Part shown: one piece after another, positions 6,607 to 13,401 of the stretch
Position numbering within the stretch: position 1 is the stretch's first letter
How the letters are laid out: each line of letters starts with the position of its first letter
Source: a virus
Strand: one strand, 5' to 3'
Length of the DNA stretch: 25,812 nucleotides
Virus record (IMG/VR): IMGVR_UViG_3300027752_000095
Span: 1 to 25,812 of that record
Position numbers and translations under genes: made by a program
Notes under the pieces: generated by a model
Database searches by the model: none
Seen by the model: the letters and a program-made list of their open reading frames with translations, nothing else
Told to the model about the DNA's origin: nothing

Positions 6607-7499
6607 GCTACTATCCTTTTCCAATGAGGGTCTTGCGCTGTGTCTATTAAACCCCATACTAATGTGAAATGGTTAGTCTCGCACGTTCCACTAACCCCCG
6701 TTACGTCTATTGTAGCCTTACCAATTATTGATACACTACCAATTCTTCCTGTTCCCTTAACTCCTGTAACAAGGAACCTGTTTGTAGATTCAGTTGTTAC
6801 CACTCCTGGTGTTGCTGTGGCAGATACTCCCGTTGGTGATACAGTCGCCTTAGCTCCTACAGTAACACTTCCTAATTCGGTAGTACCAAAATCACCTAAA
6901 ACCGCTTCTACTACAGAACTTGAAACAGTGCTTACAACTCCAAGTAATGCGCTACCCGCAACTCCCGTTAAGTTAACCGTTGCTATACCAGATACAGTAG
7001 CAGTACCTAAAGCCGTTGTACCACTTACTCCAGTAGTAACAGCTAGAATAACCGGTAATCCCCATGTTCCTCGGCCCCAAGGTCCAGAGCCCCATCCTGA
7101 CCATACTTCTACATATGTTATGTAACCTAACCCAGTTGTGCCAGCTACACCCGTAGCACTAACAGTCGCCTTAGCTCCTACAGTAAGATCACCTACAGCA
7201 CCGGTCGCTGCTACTCCGGTTGGTGAAGCTCCACCTCCGGCAACAACTTCTGTTGTCGTTCCTAGTCCTGTTGTCCCTGCTAACCCTGTAACTACCTGAT
7301 TAACAATAATAGCAAACTCATACACTCCAACAACTGTTGTACCATTTACCCCTGTTACGGTTACCAAAGCATTTGCTGTAGCTGTAGCTGTGCCTAAGCC
7401 TGTGGTGCCAGTAAAATTTTGTACTGTTTCACCCCAGCCATCTGCTGCATCCCACGGCCCAGAGCCGTATCCGCCTAGGGTAATCGTTACATCAGCCAT
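6603..7499 (-). CDS. Repetitive beta-rich virion surface protein (TGVxGTTxLG repeats)
   Basis: A 298-residue protein built from about eleven degenerate repeats with the core TGVxGTTxLGxxTV, for example TGLAGTTGLG, TGVAGTTGLG, TGVSGTTALG and TGVKGTGRIG. A GSGPW motif appears near the N-terminus (12-16) and again mid-protein (about 136-140), suggesting two internal halves. It ends in a non-repeated tail with VWGLIDTAQDPHWKRI. Such Val/Thr/Gly repeats fit a beta-solenoid or Ig-like shaft on the virion. I have seen similar repeat proteins in marine phages but no defined function. It lies between a structural protein and the zinc ribbon or tail fibre genes, so a tail or head fibre is the best guess. 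Confidence 0.78.
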   Translation of the reverse strand: MADVTITLGGYGSGPWDAADGWGETVQNFTGTTGLGTATATANALVTVTGVNGTTVVGVYEFAIIVNQVVTGLAGTTGLGTTTEVVAGGGASPTGVAATGAVGDLTVGAKATVSATGVAGTTGLGYITYVEVWSGWGSGPWGRGTWGLPVILAVTTGVSGTTALGTATVSGIATVNLTGVAGSALLGVVSTVSSSVVEAVLGDFGTTELGSVTVGAKATVSPTGVSATATPGVVTTESTNRFLVTGVKGTGRIGSVSIIGKATIDVTGVSGTCETNHFTLVWGLIDTAQDPHWKRIVA

Positions 7500-7511
7500 A
7501 TTAGCCCCTTA

Positions 7512-7961
7512 TTAGGCTATACGTATAATTGCGTTTGTAGCATCAAATACTGGGAATACTACTGAGAAATCTCCCGCTGTTGATGTTTTATCTCCACCAA
7601 AGTCTAGTACAGCAACTGCTTTATCACTTTGAGTATCATTATAAATTAATGCACCCGCTGCAGTAATACTTGCTGTAGTCCAAGTTTCAGTTGAAAAGTT
7701 AAGAATCGCTGTAGTACCTGAAGCTATTGGTACCTCTGAAACAGTTAGATCTTGTCCCGTTGCAACATATCCTGTACCTGATGTTTCGCCTGAGGCAGTA
7801 TAAGCTGTTGTAGCCGCGCCTAGTGATGCTGATGAAGTGTATAGTGCCATTTTGAAAGTGTCAGCCGTTGTAGCTCCACGAACAACTGTTGTACCAAACG
7901 CATGTATCCCGTCTAGTAACTCAACTTTAAATGACGTACACATTGCTTGTGAAATTGCCAT
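7512..7961 (-). CDS. Conserved virion structural protein
   Basis: A 149-residue protein that starts MAISQAMCTSFKVELLDGIH and contains TFKMALYTSSASLGAATTAY (about 35-54), then YVATGQDLTV and a C-terminal part with GALIYNDTQSDKAVAVLDFGGDKTSTAGDF. It is a well-conserved protein of marine and other environmental phages, predicted all-beta, and always in the tail region. The exact role is not known to me; a tail or fibre-attachment protein is likely. A clear AGGAG lies upstream of the ATG. It sits 12 bases from the next gene. Confidence 0.8.
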   Translation of the reverse strand: MAISQAMCTSFKVELLDGIHAFGTTVVRGATTADTFKMALYTSSASLGAATTAYTASGETSGTGYVATGQDLTVSEVPIASGTTAILNFSTETWTTASITAAGALIYNDTQSDKAVAVLDFGGDKTSTAGDFSVVFPVFDATNAIIRIA

Positions 7962-7973
7962 GTTTTTCTCCTA

Positions 7974-8249
7974 CTATATATTTAAAATAGTTTTAATTAA
8001 ATCAGAATGCCCTGCTTCACGCAGTTTATTCGCTAGTGTTGTACGGTCCGACTTCACCGCTTGTTTTAAATGGTGTACTAAGACTTGCCTAATATACCCT
8101 TTAAAAGCTTCTGCTTGTTCCCTAATTAAAGGATTTGCATCTTTGCTGACATACATAATCTTATCTAGCGCGAATTCCGCAATCTCTTCAGGAGTATGTC
8201 CTCTATGCGATGTTGTATGTACCTCAAAATCTATATTACCTAATTGCAT
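7974..8249 (-). CDS. Conserved small helical phage protein
   Basis: A 91-residue mostly helical protein. The start MQLGNIDFEVHTTSHRGHTP is followed by EEIAEFALDKIMYVSK, then NPLIREQAEAFKGYIRQVLVHHLKQAVKSDRTTLANKLREAGH. I recognise the FEVHTTSHRGH(T/S)PEEIAE motif from marine phage structural clusters but know no function for it. The charged helices suggest protein-protein contact or a small assembly factor. It lies between the adaptor and the structural protein in the same operon. His-rich N-terminal residues could bind metal, but the spacing is not diagnostic. Confidence 0.75.
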   Translation of the reverse strand: MQLGNIDFEVHTTSHRGHTPEEIAEFALDKIMYVSKDANPLIREQAEAFKGYIRQVLVHHLKQAVKSDRTTLANKLREAGHSDLIKTILNI

Positions 8250-8269
8250 GTTATTCCTTTCATTTAAAA

Positions 8270-8929
8270 TTATCCTATACGACGGCTTGTACCTGGAACA
8301 GGTATTCTAACTTGTCCGCTTCGATAAGCATCACGTCGGTTTTTACCTTCGCCAAGATTGGTTAATAACCCCATTGCTTCTTGATAGCGAGCCGTATAAT
8401 TAGCTATTGTATCAGGTTCTGACAACATAAACGCAGCTGCTTCCAATAATGAACCATAAAGGAGTGCAGTATCAAAGTTATTCCCAAGCCAAGAAGTACC
8501 AGCAGTGACAATGCTTTCAGGGTAGTAATAATAATGTAATTCAGTATTGTAGTCAGCATCGGGTGTAGGTCCTATAAGCATAGCCGTATCATCAAAAATA
8601 GCATAATACTCAGGCTTACCATAAAAAGGTGCATCCGTATCAGGAAATGATTCTCTAATAAAATTAACATCTTTATTTAGTAAAAAGGTATAAGCATTAG
8701 TTACTGGGTCAATTACTGCAATACTAAACGTGGACAGCCAATCGGTTGGTAGCCCCATATACTTATTAGCCTCACTCATTGCACCCGTTACATTTTTACG
8801 TAAGTCAGGTAACTGCGCCGTATTAAATATTCTCTGCTCAGCGTTTTGTATAAATGTGTTTACGTCCGCAGTAGAATAAGAATTCTCTGTATAACTTTCT
8901 ATTGCTGCAACTAATTCTGTATAAGTCAT
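8270..8929 (-). CDS. Head-tail adaptor (SU10-adaptor-like)
   Basis: A 219-residue protein of the phage neck. Helices at the N-terminus (MTYTELVAAIESYTENSYST with DVNTFIQNAEQRIF, 1-35) are followed by LPTDWLSTFSIAVID (60-74), beta strands, and a C-terminal helical part with LLYGSLLEAAAFM (about 156-168) and YQEAMGLL. This is the layout I associate with SU10-type and P22 gp4-type adaptors, which sit under the portal ring and join it to the tail. The basic tail (RIPVPGTSRRIG) is also usual. A second connector-type protein lies at 10239-10922, so this phage may stack two adaptor rings or use one as a tail tube protein. Confidence 0.82.
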   Translation of the reverse strand: MTYTELVAAIESYTENSYSTADVNTFIQNAEQRIFNTAQLPDLRKNVTGAMSEANKYMGLPTDWLSTFSIAVIDPVTNAYTFLLNKDVNFIRESFPDTDAPFYGKPEYYAIFDDTAMLIGPTPDADYNTELHYYYYPESIVTAGTSWLGNNFDTALLYGSLLEAAAFMLSEPDTIANYTARYQEAMGLLTNLGEGKNRRDAYRSGQVRIPVPGTSRRIG

Positions 8930-8939
8930 TGACTATTCC

Positions 8940-9083
8940 TTATGCCATTGGGCCACGTGCTTTAGTACCTTTTGTAGCTGCGCCATTACCACGAGTTTCA
9001 ACGCCTGTGGTTTTAACATTCTTCTCGGGGTAACCTGCTACGTTAGGTACAGGTACATTTTGTGGTTGTGTATATTCAGTCAT
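8940..9083 (-). CDS. Small 47-residue conserved protein with KGTKARGPMA tail
   Basis: An ATG at 9083, with AGGAG six bases before it, opens a frame of 47 residues ending in TAA at 8940. The product is basic and Gly/Thr-rich: MTEYTQPQNVPVPNVAGYPE, then KNVKTTGVETRGNGAATKGT and KARGPMA. The gene fits exactly between its neighbours (gaps of 9-10 bases), which supports it. I recall short marine phage proteins ending in RGPMA in the same position; their function is unknown. The unstructured, basic composition suggests a virion-internal or assembly peptide. The Arg-Gly tail is weakly like the C-terminal RGxTRAK tags of nearby basic proteins. Confidence 0.72.
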   Translation of the reverse strand: MTEYTQPQNVPVPNVAGYPEKNVKTTGVETRGNGAATKGTKARGPMA

Positions 9084-9092
9084 TTCTTTCTC

Positions 9093-9461
9093 CTAAGTTG
9101 TTGTTATGGTCACAGTCCCTACTTCTCCGTCACCCTCTAAATTATCTGGAATGCCGGGTAAATCTAAAGGATTAGCAAACCCTACAGGGTCCCAACCCCA
9201 TTGTATATTTCTACTACTATATGGTCCCGCTTCCGTAAAACTTTTATCTGGTCGTGGATCACGTACAGCTTGTGGGTCTTCGACCGGGTACATCCCCTGC
9301 ATGTTCTGTGGTTGATCTCGGTTCCAACACTCGGTACACGCTAATATGTTTGTCTTAGTCTTTCTTACAAATAAACTTTTTAATGTCTTTAGTTTATATT
9401 GAAAGCCACAAACATCACAGTCCGCAAGTGCGTTCTTATTAGTGGTGTACTTATTGCTCAT
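9093..9461 (-). CDS. Conserved zinc-ribbon virion-region protein
   Basis: A 122-residue protein with Cys15-x-x-Cys18 (ADCDVCGFQYK) and Cys42-x-x-Cys45 (ACTECWNRDQPQ), which should form a zinc ribbon. After it comes a Pro-rich region with MYPVEDPQAVRDPRPDKSF (57-75) and SSRNIQWGWDPVGF (82-95), and a Thr-rich end (VGTVTITTT). This combination of zinc ribbon plus DPQAVRDPRPD is very common in marine and freshwater phages at this position. Function is not established; a structural, neck-associated role is inferred from the gene order. It overlaps the upstream basic protein by one base. Confidence 0.82.
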   Translation of the reverse strand: MSNKYTTNKNALADCDVCGFQYKLKTLKSLFVRKTKTNILACTECWNRDQPQNMQGMYPVEDPQAVRDPRPDKSFTEAGPYSSRNIQWGWDPVGFANPLDLPGIPDNLEGDGEVGTVTITTT

Positions 9462-10228
9462 TATTTGCTTCTTTGTTTAGCTCTAGTTCTACCACGAACA
9501 GCTATGCCATCCATTCTACATTTTTTGCCTTTAACTGCACCACCATGTTTCATCTTTTTTGCAGCCTTTCTTCTTGCAGGGGGTGAGGATTCAAATATTT
9601 TTTTTCTTTCTTTGTCTTCAGCACTTAATACATATCCACCAGCTTTCATTCCGTGTTTAGCGCCTTTCATTTTAGAGCCATCGGGCATAGTGTGTGTTTT
9701 AACTGTTCCGCCTTTAGCTTTTTTCACTGGCGCATACTTACCTCTTTTCATAAGCTTATCAAGGGCGTCTATTTTAATTCTGCCTTCCCCCATATTACTT
9801 TTAGTGGTATTACCTTGTTCTTCTAGTTTTTTATTTGGGTTTTCATTAGCTTTTTTTACTTTCCCACCTTCTCTGTATCCATCGGGATCAAACCTATCTT
9901 TAGGGTTTCGTTTAAGTCCTACGTTTCCTTTCATATAAGAATCAGTTTTCATTCTAGTATTAGGCATAGGTTCGTTACTTAAATATTTTCCTCCACCTTT
10001 TTTTCCTATTTTTTCTTTTAGTTCTCTTATTTTTTTCTGAGTACTAAGGTATTCTTTTGATTCTTTAGCTGACAATTTTGGCTTAGTTTTCTTGGGAGAA
10101 CCAATGGCTTTTCTTGCAGCTTCCTCATCTAGTCTTTTAACTAGAGCTAATTTTTCTGTATCTGCTCTTCTTCCTGCAGGACTATTTGCTTTTTTAAGCA
10201 TCTCTTTTATTGTTGAAAATTTTCCCAT
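9461..10228 (-). CDS. Lysine-rich protein with GGxVK motifs and DGIAVRGRTRAK tail
   Basis: A 255-residue, strongly basic protein. I chose the ATG at 10228 (MGKFSTIKEMLKKA) because AAGGAT precedes it by seven bases; a start at 10264 would lie inside the upstream gene. Helical segments with Lys/Glu (about 1-80) are followed by disordered Lys/Gly stretches with EGGKVKK, KGGTVKT and HGGAVKG. The protein ends in CRMDGIAVRGRTRAKQRSK. The same GGxVK modules and DGxAxRG tail recur in two other basic proteins nearby. Function is unknown. A DNA-binding internal head protein or ejection protein is plausible from charge and position. It is not a histone homologue by any motif I can see. Confidence 0.75.
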   Translation of the reverse strand: MGKFSTIKEMLKKANSPAGRRADTEKLALVKRLDEEAARKAIGSPKKTKPKLSAKESKEYLSTQKKIRELKEKIGKKGGGKYLSNEPMPNTRMKTDSYMKGNVGLKRNPKDRFDPDGYREGGKVKKANENPNKKLEEQGNTTKSNMGEGRIKIDALDKLMKRGKYAPVKKAKGGTVKTHTMPDGSKMKGAKHGMKAGGYVLSAEDKERKKIFESSPPARRKAAKKMKHGGAVKGKKCRMDGIAVRGRTRAKQRSK

Positions 10229-10238
10229 TTTATTATCC

Positions 10239-10922
10239 TTATACGTATGAACTTCTTGGTGCAATAGTTAGTGTAGCTTTTTCTCTATCTTCAGTAGATG
10301 CGAGTAGCCACTGCTCTTCATATTCTTGTTTTAAAAACTGCACTCTATCCCCAGCTTCTGGAATCTTTATTGCTAGGTAATAAGCTAGTCCTGCAACCAA
10401 GCAAGGTAAGAACCTAAAGGGTATGTGTTGTGTGTTAACCCCGGTACCTGCATCATCTATTCTTTTCAGCATCCAGTATACAAAAGTATAAGGCTGAGTA
10501 GTATCAGGAATAGGCCACATAGTGACTGTAGGAATCTCTGCTTGTCTATTTATATAGACTTGTATTGGTCTGCCCGTGTCATTCTTACTTGGTATAGATG
10601 CGTACGTAGGATTTGACACCCTCGAAATAGCTATATCTGACTGAGTTGTTCCAGACCCAGTTCTTATGACTTGGCTCATGAGGTCGATGGTAGTCGCGGG
10701 CAAATTGTAAGTGGCAGTTCCGGCAACTAGTGGTATCTCTCCTTGTTCCACAGTCCATAAGTTGATTCCCCGGTTAGCCCATTCAATAGTTAATAAGTTC
10801 AAGCTACGTGTAGCTGTCCTTAAATCATATCCTGTTCTTAGCTCTGATCCGCATCGTTCAAATGCCTCTTCAACAAGCAAGTTTAAATCTAGATTAAAAT
10901 TATGTGTATCTGTTGTAGCCAT
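10239..10922 (-). CDS. Head-tail connector / tail accessory protein (P22 gp4-like layout)
   Basis: A 227-residue neck protein. The N-terminal helices (LDLNLLVEEAFERCGSELRT and SLNLLTIEWANRGINLW, about 10-57) resemble the first helices of P22 gp4-type stabilisation proteins, and are followed by beta strands with PLVAGTATYNLPATTIDL (about 64-81). The C-terminal half has RPIQVYINRQ...TVTMWPIPD (119-140) and a helical segment PCLVAGLAYYLAIKIP (about 173-188). It would bind under the portal. It is the second adaptor-type protein here. The next gene upstream shares one base with it, and it is part of the main structural run. Confidence 0.8.
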   Translation of the reverse strand: MATTDTHNFNLDLNLLVEEAFERCGSELRTGYDLRTATRSLNLLTIEWANRGINLWTVEQGEIPLVAGTATYNLPATTIDLMSQVIRTGSGTTQSDIAISRVSNPTYASIPSKNDTGRPIQVYINRQAEIPTVTMWPIPDTTQPYTFVYWMLKRIDDAGTGVNTQHIPFRFLPCLVAGLAYYLAIKIPEAGDRVQFLKQEYEEQWLLASTEDREKATLTIAPRSSYV

Positions 10923-11212
10923 TATGTTTTCCTAGTTGTCTTTTTCTTTCTAAGTGAAGCTACTCTACGCGGCTTCCCTGCTGGCTGACCGAGTCTTTTC
11001 TTCTGTGCTATTCTTGACTTCTTCTCAGCTGCTGTCATTTCTCCAGATGTCTTTGGAGTTTTACTAGATACTTTTTTAGTAGGTCGGCAATACGGAGTTG
11101 CTCTTCCGTCACCTTTTTTTCTACCACAGGCTTTGCCAGTCTTTACGTCTTTCCAGTCTTCTTTAAACCAACGTTTTAATGCGGCTCCTTTAGCTGTCTT
11201 ACGAACTGCCAT
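10922..11212 (-). CDS. Small basic cysteine-containing protein (DUF5872-like)
   Basis: A 96-residue basic protein. The N-terminal part reads KRWFKEDWKDVKTGKACGRK (13-32) and then GRATPYCRPTKKVSSKTP (36-53), the LxRWFKExWxD...CGR...YPxCRP pattern I connect with the DUF5872 group in phages and large algal viruses. The C-terminus is Lys/Arg-rich and probably disordered (KKKTTRKT). Two Cys (29, 42) may bind a metal with other residues. Function is unknown. It overlaps both neighbours by one base (TAATG-type junctions), so it is tightly coupled with the other basic genes. The DUF number is from memory and should be treated as tentative. Confidence 0.75.
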   Translation of the reverse strand: MAVRKTAKGAALKRWFKEDWKDVKTGKACGRKKGDGRATPYCRPTKKVSSKTPKTSGEMTAAEKKSRIAQKKRLGQPAGKPRRVASLRKKKTTRKT

Positions 11213-11481
11213 TATTTACCTTTCTTTCTACACTTAGCAATGGCACCGGAAGCATACGCACTAGGAAAAACTTTATAACTCGCCTTTACCTTTTTATAAC
11301 ATGCATCTTTTACGGCACCACCTTTTTTTAACTTAAGCGACTCAAGAGTCTTCGCTTGTTTAGCGTGTGTCTTAGAAGCTTTTTTTAAGCCCTTTACGAC
11401 TTTGTTAACTTTGGCTTTAACTTGGCCTCCAGCTTTCATTTTTTTAGGGTTAATTATACCCATGCCACGAGAGGCTCTCAT
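11212..11481 (-). CDS. Small basic protein with CYxKVKxxYKVFPSAYASGAIxKCRKKG domain
   Basis: An 89-residue basic protein. The first half is Lys-rich with AGGQVKA and KKGGAVKD modules; the C-terminal third is DACYKKVKASYKVFPSAYAS plus GAIAKCRKKGK, a conserved module I have seen at the ends of many phage and large-DNA-virus proteins, usually as PSAYASGALVKCRK. Its function is not established. The two Cys (61 and 84) could form a metal site or a disulfide. The start ATG overlaps the upstream stop (TAATG), with AAAAAGG eight bases before. It is one of six basic genes in a row, which suggests joint packaging into, or joint assembly of, the virion. Confidence 0.78.
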   Translation of the reverse strand: MRASRGMGIINPKKMKAGGQVKAKVNKVVKGLKKASKTHAKQAKTLESLKLKKGGAVKDACYKKVKASYKVFPSAYASGAIAKCRKKGK

Positions 11482-12269
11482 TATCTAGACCTTTTTGCTC
11501 TAGTATGTCCTCTTACTGCACAGCCGTCTATAGAGCCACCTTTTTTATATTTCTTAACATTACCACCTTTTTTCATACCCATAGACTTACGAGCAGCGTT
11601 CATTTGGTTTCTACCCATTGCTCTTTTATCTTCACTAGCACCAAAGAGTTTTTGCATAGTTGAACGAGAATCTTTTTTAACTGCTGATTTAGCATCAGGT
11701 TTATTAACTTGGCTCATGTTAGGTCCTACTTTAGACCCATCTGAGTTGTCAGTTCTAGAAGCAATGTTACCACCTTTAGGCTCTACATACTTAGGAGCTG
11801 TTCTTTGTGATCCACCGCCGCCACCTTTAGTAGGAGCTGATCTAGTAGCAGCTGGCTTACTACCACTACTTCTACCTCCTAAATACCCTGCACCTGCACC
11901 TGCACCTGCAATGGCTGCAGAAGAAATTTTAGCCTTATTAAAATCAAGCTGTCTAGGCTGAACTTTAGCTTTACCTTTATCTTTCATTGGAGCGTTAGAA
12001 CCGCCGGTGTTAGCTTTGTTAGTATTAGTAGCTTTATTTTGTGCTGAAGGTTTAGCTTTAGGCTTAGCTTTAGGCTTAGCTTTAGGCTTAGGATTATTAC
12101 GAGCCTGCATTTCTTTAAAAGCTTTATTCTGTTCCGCGTTCATCCCATTTGATTTAGCTTTAGGTTTAGTTTTTTTCTTAGGAGCACCGTCCCCAAAACT
12201 TTTTGCTTTTTTCTTTACGTAGTTCTTAGCGTCCTTAATTCTTTTTAATATTTCTGATGCTTTTGACAT
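11481..12269 (-). CDS. Lys/Pro/Ala-rich disordered protein with GGNVKK and DGCAVRGHTRAK tail
   Basis: A 262-residue, very basic and largely disordered protein. A short N-terminal helix (SKASEILKRIKDAKNYVKKK, 2-21) is followed by a PKAKPKAKPKAKP run (about 62-74) like histone H1 tails, then a Gly/Ala stretch (AAIAGAGAGAGYLGG, about 118-132) and GGGGGS. The end is KKGGNVKKYKKGGSIDGCAV and RGHTRAKRSR. The composition suggests nucleic-acid binding or a flexible internal virion protein. The C-terminal tag matches that of the gene at 9461-10228 almost residue for residue, although the rest of the two proteins does not. A Gly-rich segment could also be membrane-active on ejection; that is speculation. 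Confidence 0.75.
   Translation of the reverse strand: MSKASEILKRIKDAKNYVKKKAKSFGDGAPKKKTKPKAKSNGMNAEQNKAFKEMQARNNPKPKAKPKAKPKAKPSAQNKATNTNKANTGGSNAPMKDKGKAKVQPRQLDFNKAKISSAAIAGAGAGAGYLGGRSSGSKPAATRSAPTKGGGGGSQRTAPKYVEPKGGNIASRTDNSDGSKVGPNMSQVNKPDAKSAVKKDSRSTMQKLFGASEDKRAMGRNQMNAARKSMGMKKGGNVKKYKKGGSIDGCAVRGHTRAKRSR
12052..12092. repeat. 12-bp tandem repeat encoding Pro-Lys-Ala-Lys units
   Basis: The unit TTAGCTTTAGGC (plus strand) occurs three times exactly, followed by a partial copy. On the coding (minus) strand it encodes the repeated Pro-Lys-Ala-Lys of the basic protein. Exact repetition at the DNA level points to recent slippage, so copy number may vary between related phages. Confidence 0.9.
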
Positions 12270-12280
12270 TCTAGTTCTCC

Positions 12281-12823
12281 TTAGACCATGCGACCACGTG
12301 TGTGGCCCTGAGTTATAATTCCGTCTGCACGTTTAGATGCCGATCCTTTAACTGCTCCACCTTTTTTGTACCCTTTTTTGATCTGAGAAACTAACCGTTT
12401 CTTTTCGCTTTTAAGGTTTTTCTTACCTTTTTTAGTGTAGCCTTTCTCAGCGTCAACGCGACCAAGTTCTTCTAGGTTATTCATTTTAGCTGTATTCTTT
12501 TTAACCTTACCACCTTTTTTCATGCCACCCATAGCCGCTTGTTGTCTTTGAGCTTCCATTGCCATTTTCATTCTGGGGTCCATTGCTTGAGCACCAGCCA
12601 TTCCTGCCATACCCGGAGCTTTCATAGGTGGGGCTGTCATACCCGGAGCTTTCATACCCGGAGCTGTCATACCACCGCCCATCATTTTCTTAACTTTCTT
12701 CATGTCTTTCTCCTTAGTGAATTCTTTTCCTACTGATTGTTTAACCCCTACCTTTTTAGCAAACTCTGGGTTATTAGCCACCGCTTGCATAAACTTTTTT
12801 TGCTTCTTACTTTTTGCGGGCAT
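12281..12823 (-). CDS. Basic Met/Gly-rich protein with MPAKSKKQ N-terminus and DGxxxxGHTRGR tail
   Basis: A 180-residue basic protein. The N-terminus MPAKSKKQKKFMQAVANNPE with FAKKVGVKQSVGKEF is a conserved module of short marine phage proteins. The middle has five-residue Met-(Lys/Thr)-Ala-Pro-Gly repeats (about 52-72) encoded by near-identical 15-base units, then MGGMKKGGKVKK. The C-terminal part (LEELGRVDAEKGYTKKGKKN ... YKKGGAVKG) ends with ADGIITQGHTRGRMV, a diverged copy of the DGIAxRGxTRAK tag of two neighbours. Function is unknown. The modular build suggests shuffling of short cassettes among these genes. It overlaps the holin-like gene by 17 bases. Confidence 0.76.
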   Translation of the reverse strand: MPAKSKKQKKFMQAVANNPEFAKKVGVKQSVGKEFTKEKDMKKVKKMMGGGMTAPGMKAPGMTAPPMKAPGMAGMAGAQAMDPRMKMAMEAQRQQAAMGGMKKGGKVKKNTAKMNNLEELGRVDAEKGYTKKGKKNLKSEKKRLVSQIKKGYKKGGAVKGSASKRADGIITQGHTRGRMV

Positions 12824-13016
12824 CGTTAATTGCCTTTTTAGTTTTTGCTACCCGTCTTTTTTCTACTATCTTTTGCACAGTAGGAGTTTCCCATATGCGA
12901 ATACCAAGCCATACAATAGTGAAAAGTGAAGCTAGGTGGGGGAGCCATGAAAGCAAGGAGCCTACAGCGGTAAAGATAGACGTGATGTCTAATAAGTGTT
13001 TTGTCGATTCTTCCAT
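12807..13016 (-). CDS. Small holin-like membrane protein
   Basis: A 69-residue protein with a hydrophobic segment at about residues 10-40 (DITSIFTAVGSLLSWLPHLA, SLFTIVWLGIRIWE), then a highly basic tail (KKAINDARKK). One long or two short membrane helices followed by a charged tail resemble the small class II holins of T7-like podoviruses, and I recall similar marine phage proteins annotated that way. I set the start at the ATG at 13016, two bases after the upstream stop; ATGs at 13031 and 13025 lie inside the upstream gene. With the 3TM holin at 1068-1550 and the membrane protein at 14783-15133, this makes three lysis-like membrane genes. Confidence 0.68.
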   Translation of the reverse strand: MEESTKHLLDITSIFTAVGSLLSWLPHLASLFTIVWLGIRIWETPTVQKIVEKRRVAKTKKAINDARKK

Positions 13017-13018
13017 TT

Positions 13019-13315
13019 TTAGCATTTCCATCGTTTACGTGCTTGTCTTAATCTTGAATTAGGGTCTTTAGCTGCTTTAGGAAAGTCTTTCATTTGCCCT
13101 GCACTCCTAGCACAAAATGACTTACGTCGCTTTGCATCTTTAGAGCCTGGTTTAACTTTTCCTGTTACTGCTGTTTTTAACTTGCTGCCCGGGTTAGCTT
13201 TACGATAGGCTTTAACACCTTTCGTTGTCATACCCGCGCCGGATTTAGTCTTTCTAAAATTACCTGACTTAACCGAAGTTTTAATTCCCATACCTTTTTT
13301 CTTTGTTGTAGCCAC
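13019..13315 (-). CDS. DUF6321-like basic protein
   Basis: A 98-residue basic protein that begins at a GTG (13315) sharing a base with the TAG of a 27-codon frame (TAGTG). The core is GMTTKGVKAYRKANPGSKLK, TAVTGKVKPGSKDAKRRKSF, CARSAGQMKDF and RKRWKC, which I recognise as the DUF6321 domain of marine phages and some algal viruses. It has two Cys (68 and 98) and a strong positive charge. Function is not known. An alternative ATG start at 13291 has its purine-rich site too close to be good. It is the first of the run of basic genes in transcription order and is probably a virion or nucleic-acid-associated protein. Confidence 0.83.
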   Translation of the reverse strand: MATTKKKGMGIKTSVKSGNFRKTKSGAGMTTKGVKAYRKANPGSKLKTAVTGKVKPGSKDAKRRKSFCARSAGQMKDFPKAAKDPNSRLRQARKRWKC

Positions 13316-13398
13316 TATACGCAGTCCTGTTGAGCTTCAAACCAACGCCTTAATGCTTCTAAGCGTTCTTGCATTGATTTGTTTGGCTCAGGTTCCAT
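13315..13398 (-). CDS. Tiny 27-residue putative gene filling the gap before the DUF6321 gene
   Basis: An ATG at 13398, three bases after the stop of the 198-residue gene, opens a 27-codon frame: MEPEPNKSMQERLEALRRWF, then EAQQDCV. It ends in a TAG that overlaps the GTG start of the next gene. A GGA six bases upstream is a weak ribosome site. The frame fills an otherwise empty gap exactly and has an amphipathic helix with RRWFEAQ. It may be a real micro-protein or a leader that couples translation to the next gene. Evidence is only positional. Confidence 0.5.
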   Translation of the reverse strand: MEPEPNKSMQERLEALRRWFEAQQDCV

Positions 13399-13401
13399 AA
13401 C

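Noticed and set aside
6640-7125. 161-residue plus-strand frame in the repetitive protein gene
   Set aside because: Val/Pro/Thr-rich antisense shadow of the repeat units; no ribosome site or promoter, and all neighbours are on the minus strand.
9399-9938. 179-residue plus-strand frame, and a similar one at 11422-11961
   Set aside because: Antisense shadows of Lys-rich genes: AAA/AAG codons read backwards give Phe/Leu-rich hydrophobic frames that look like membrane proteins.
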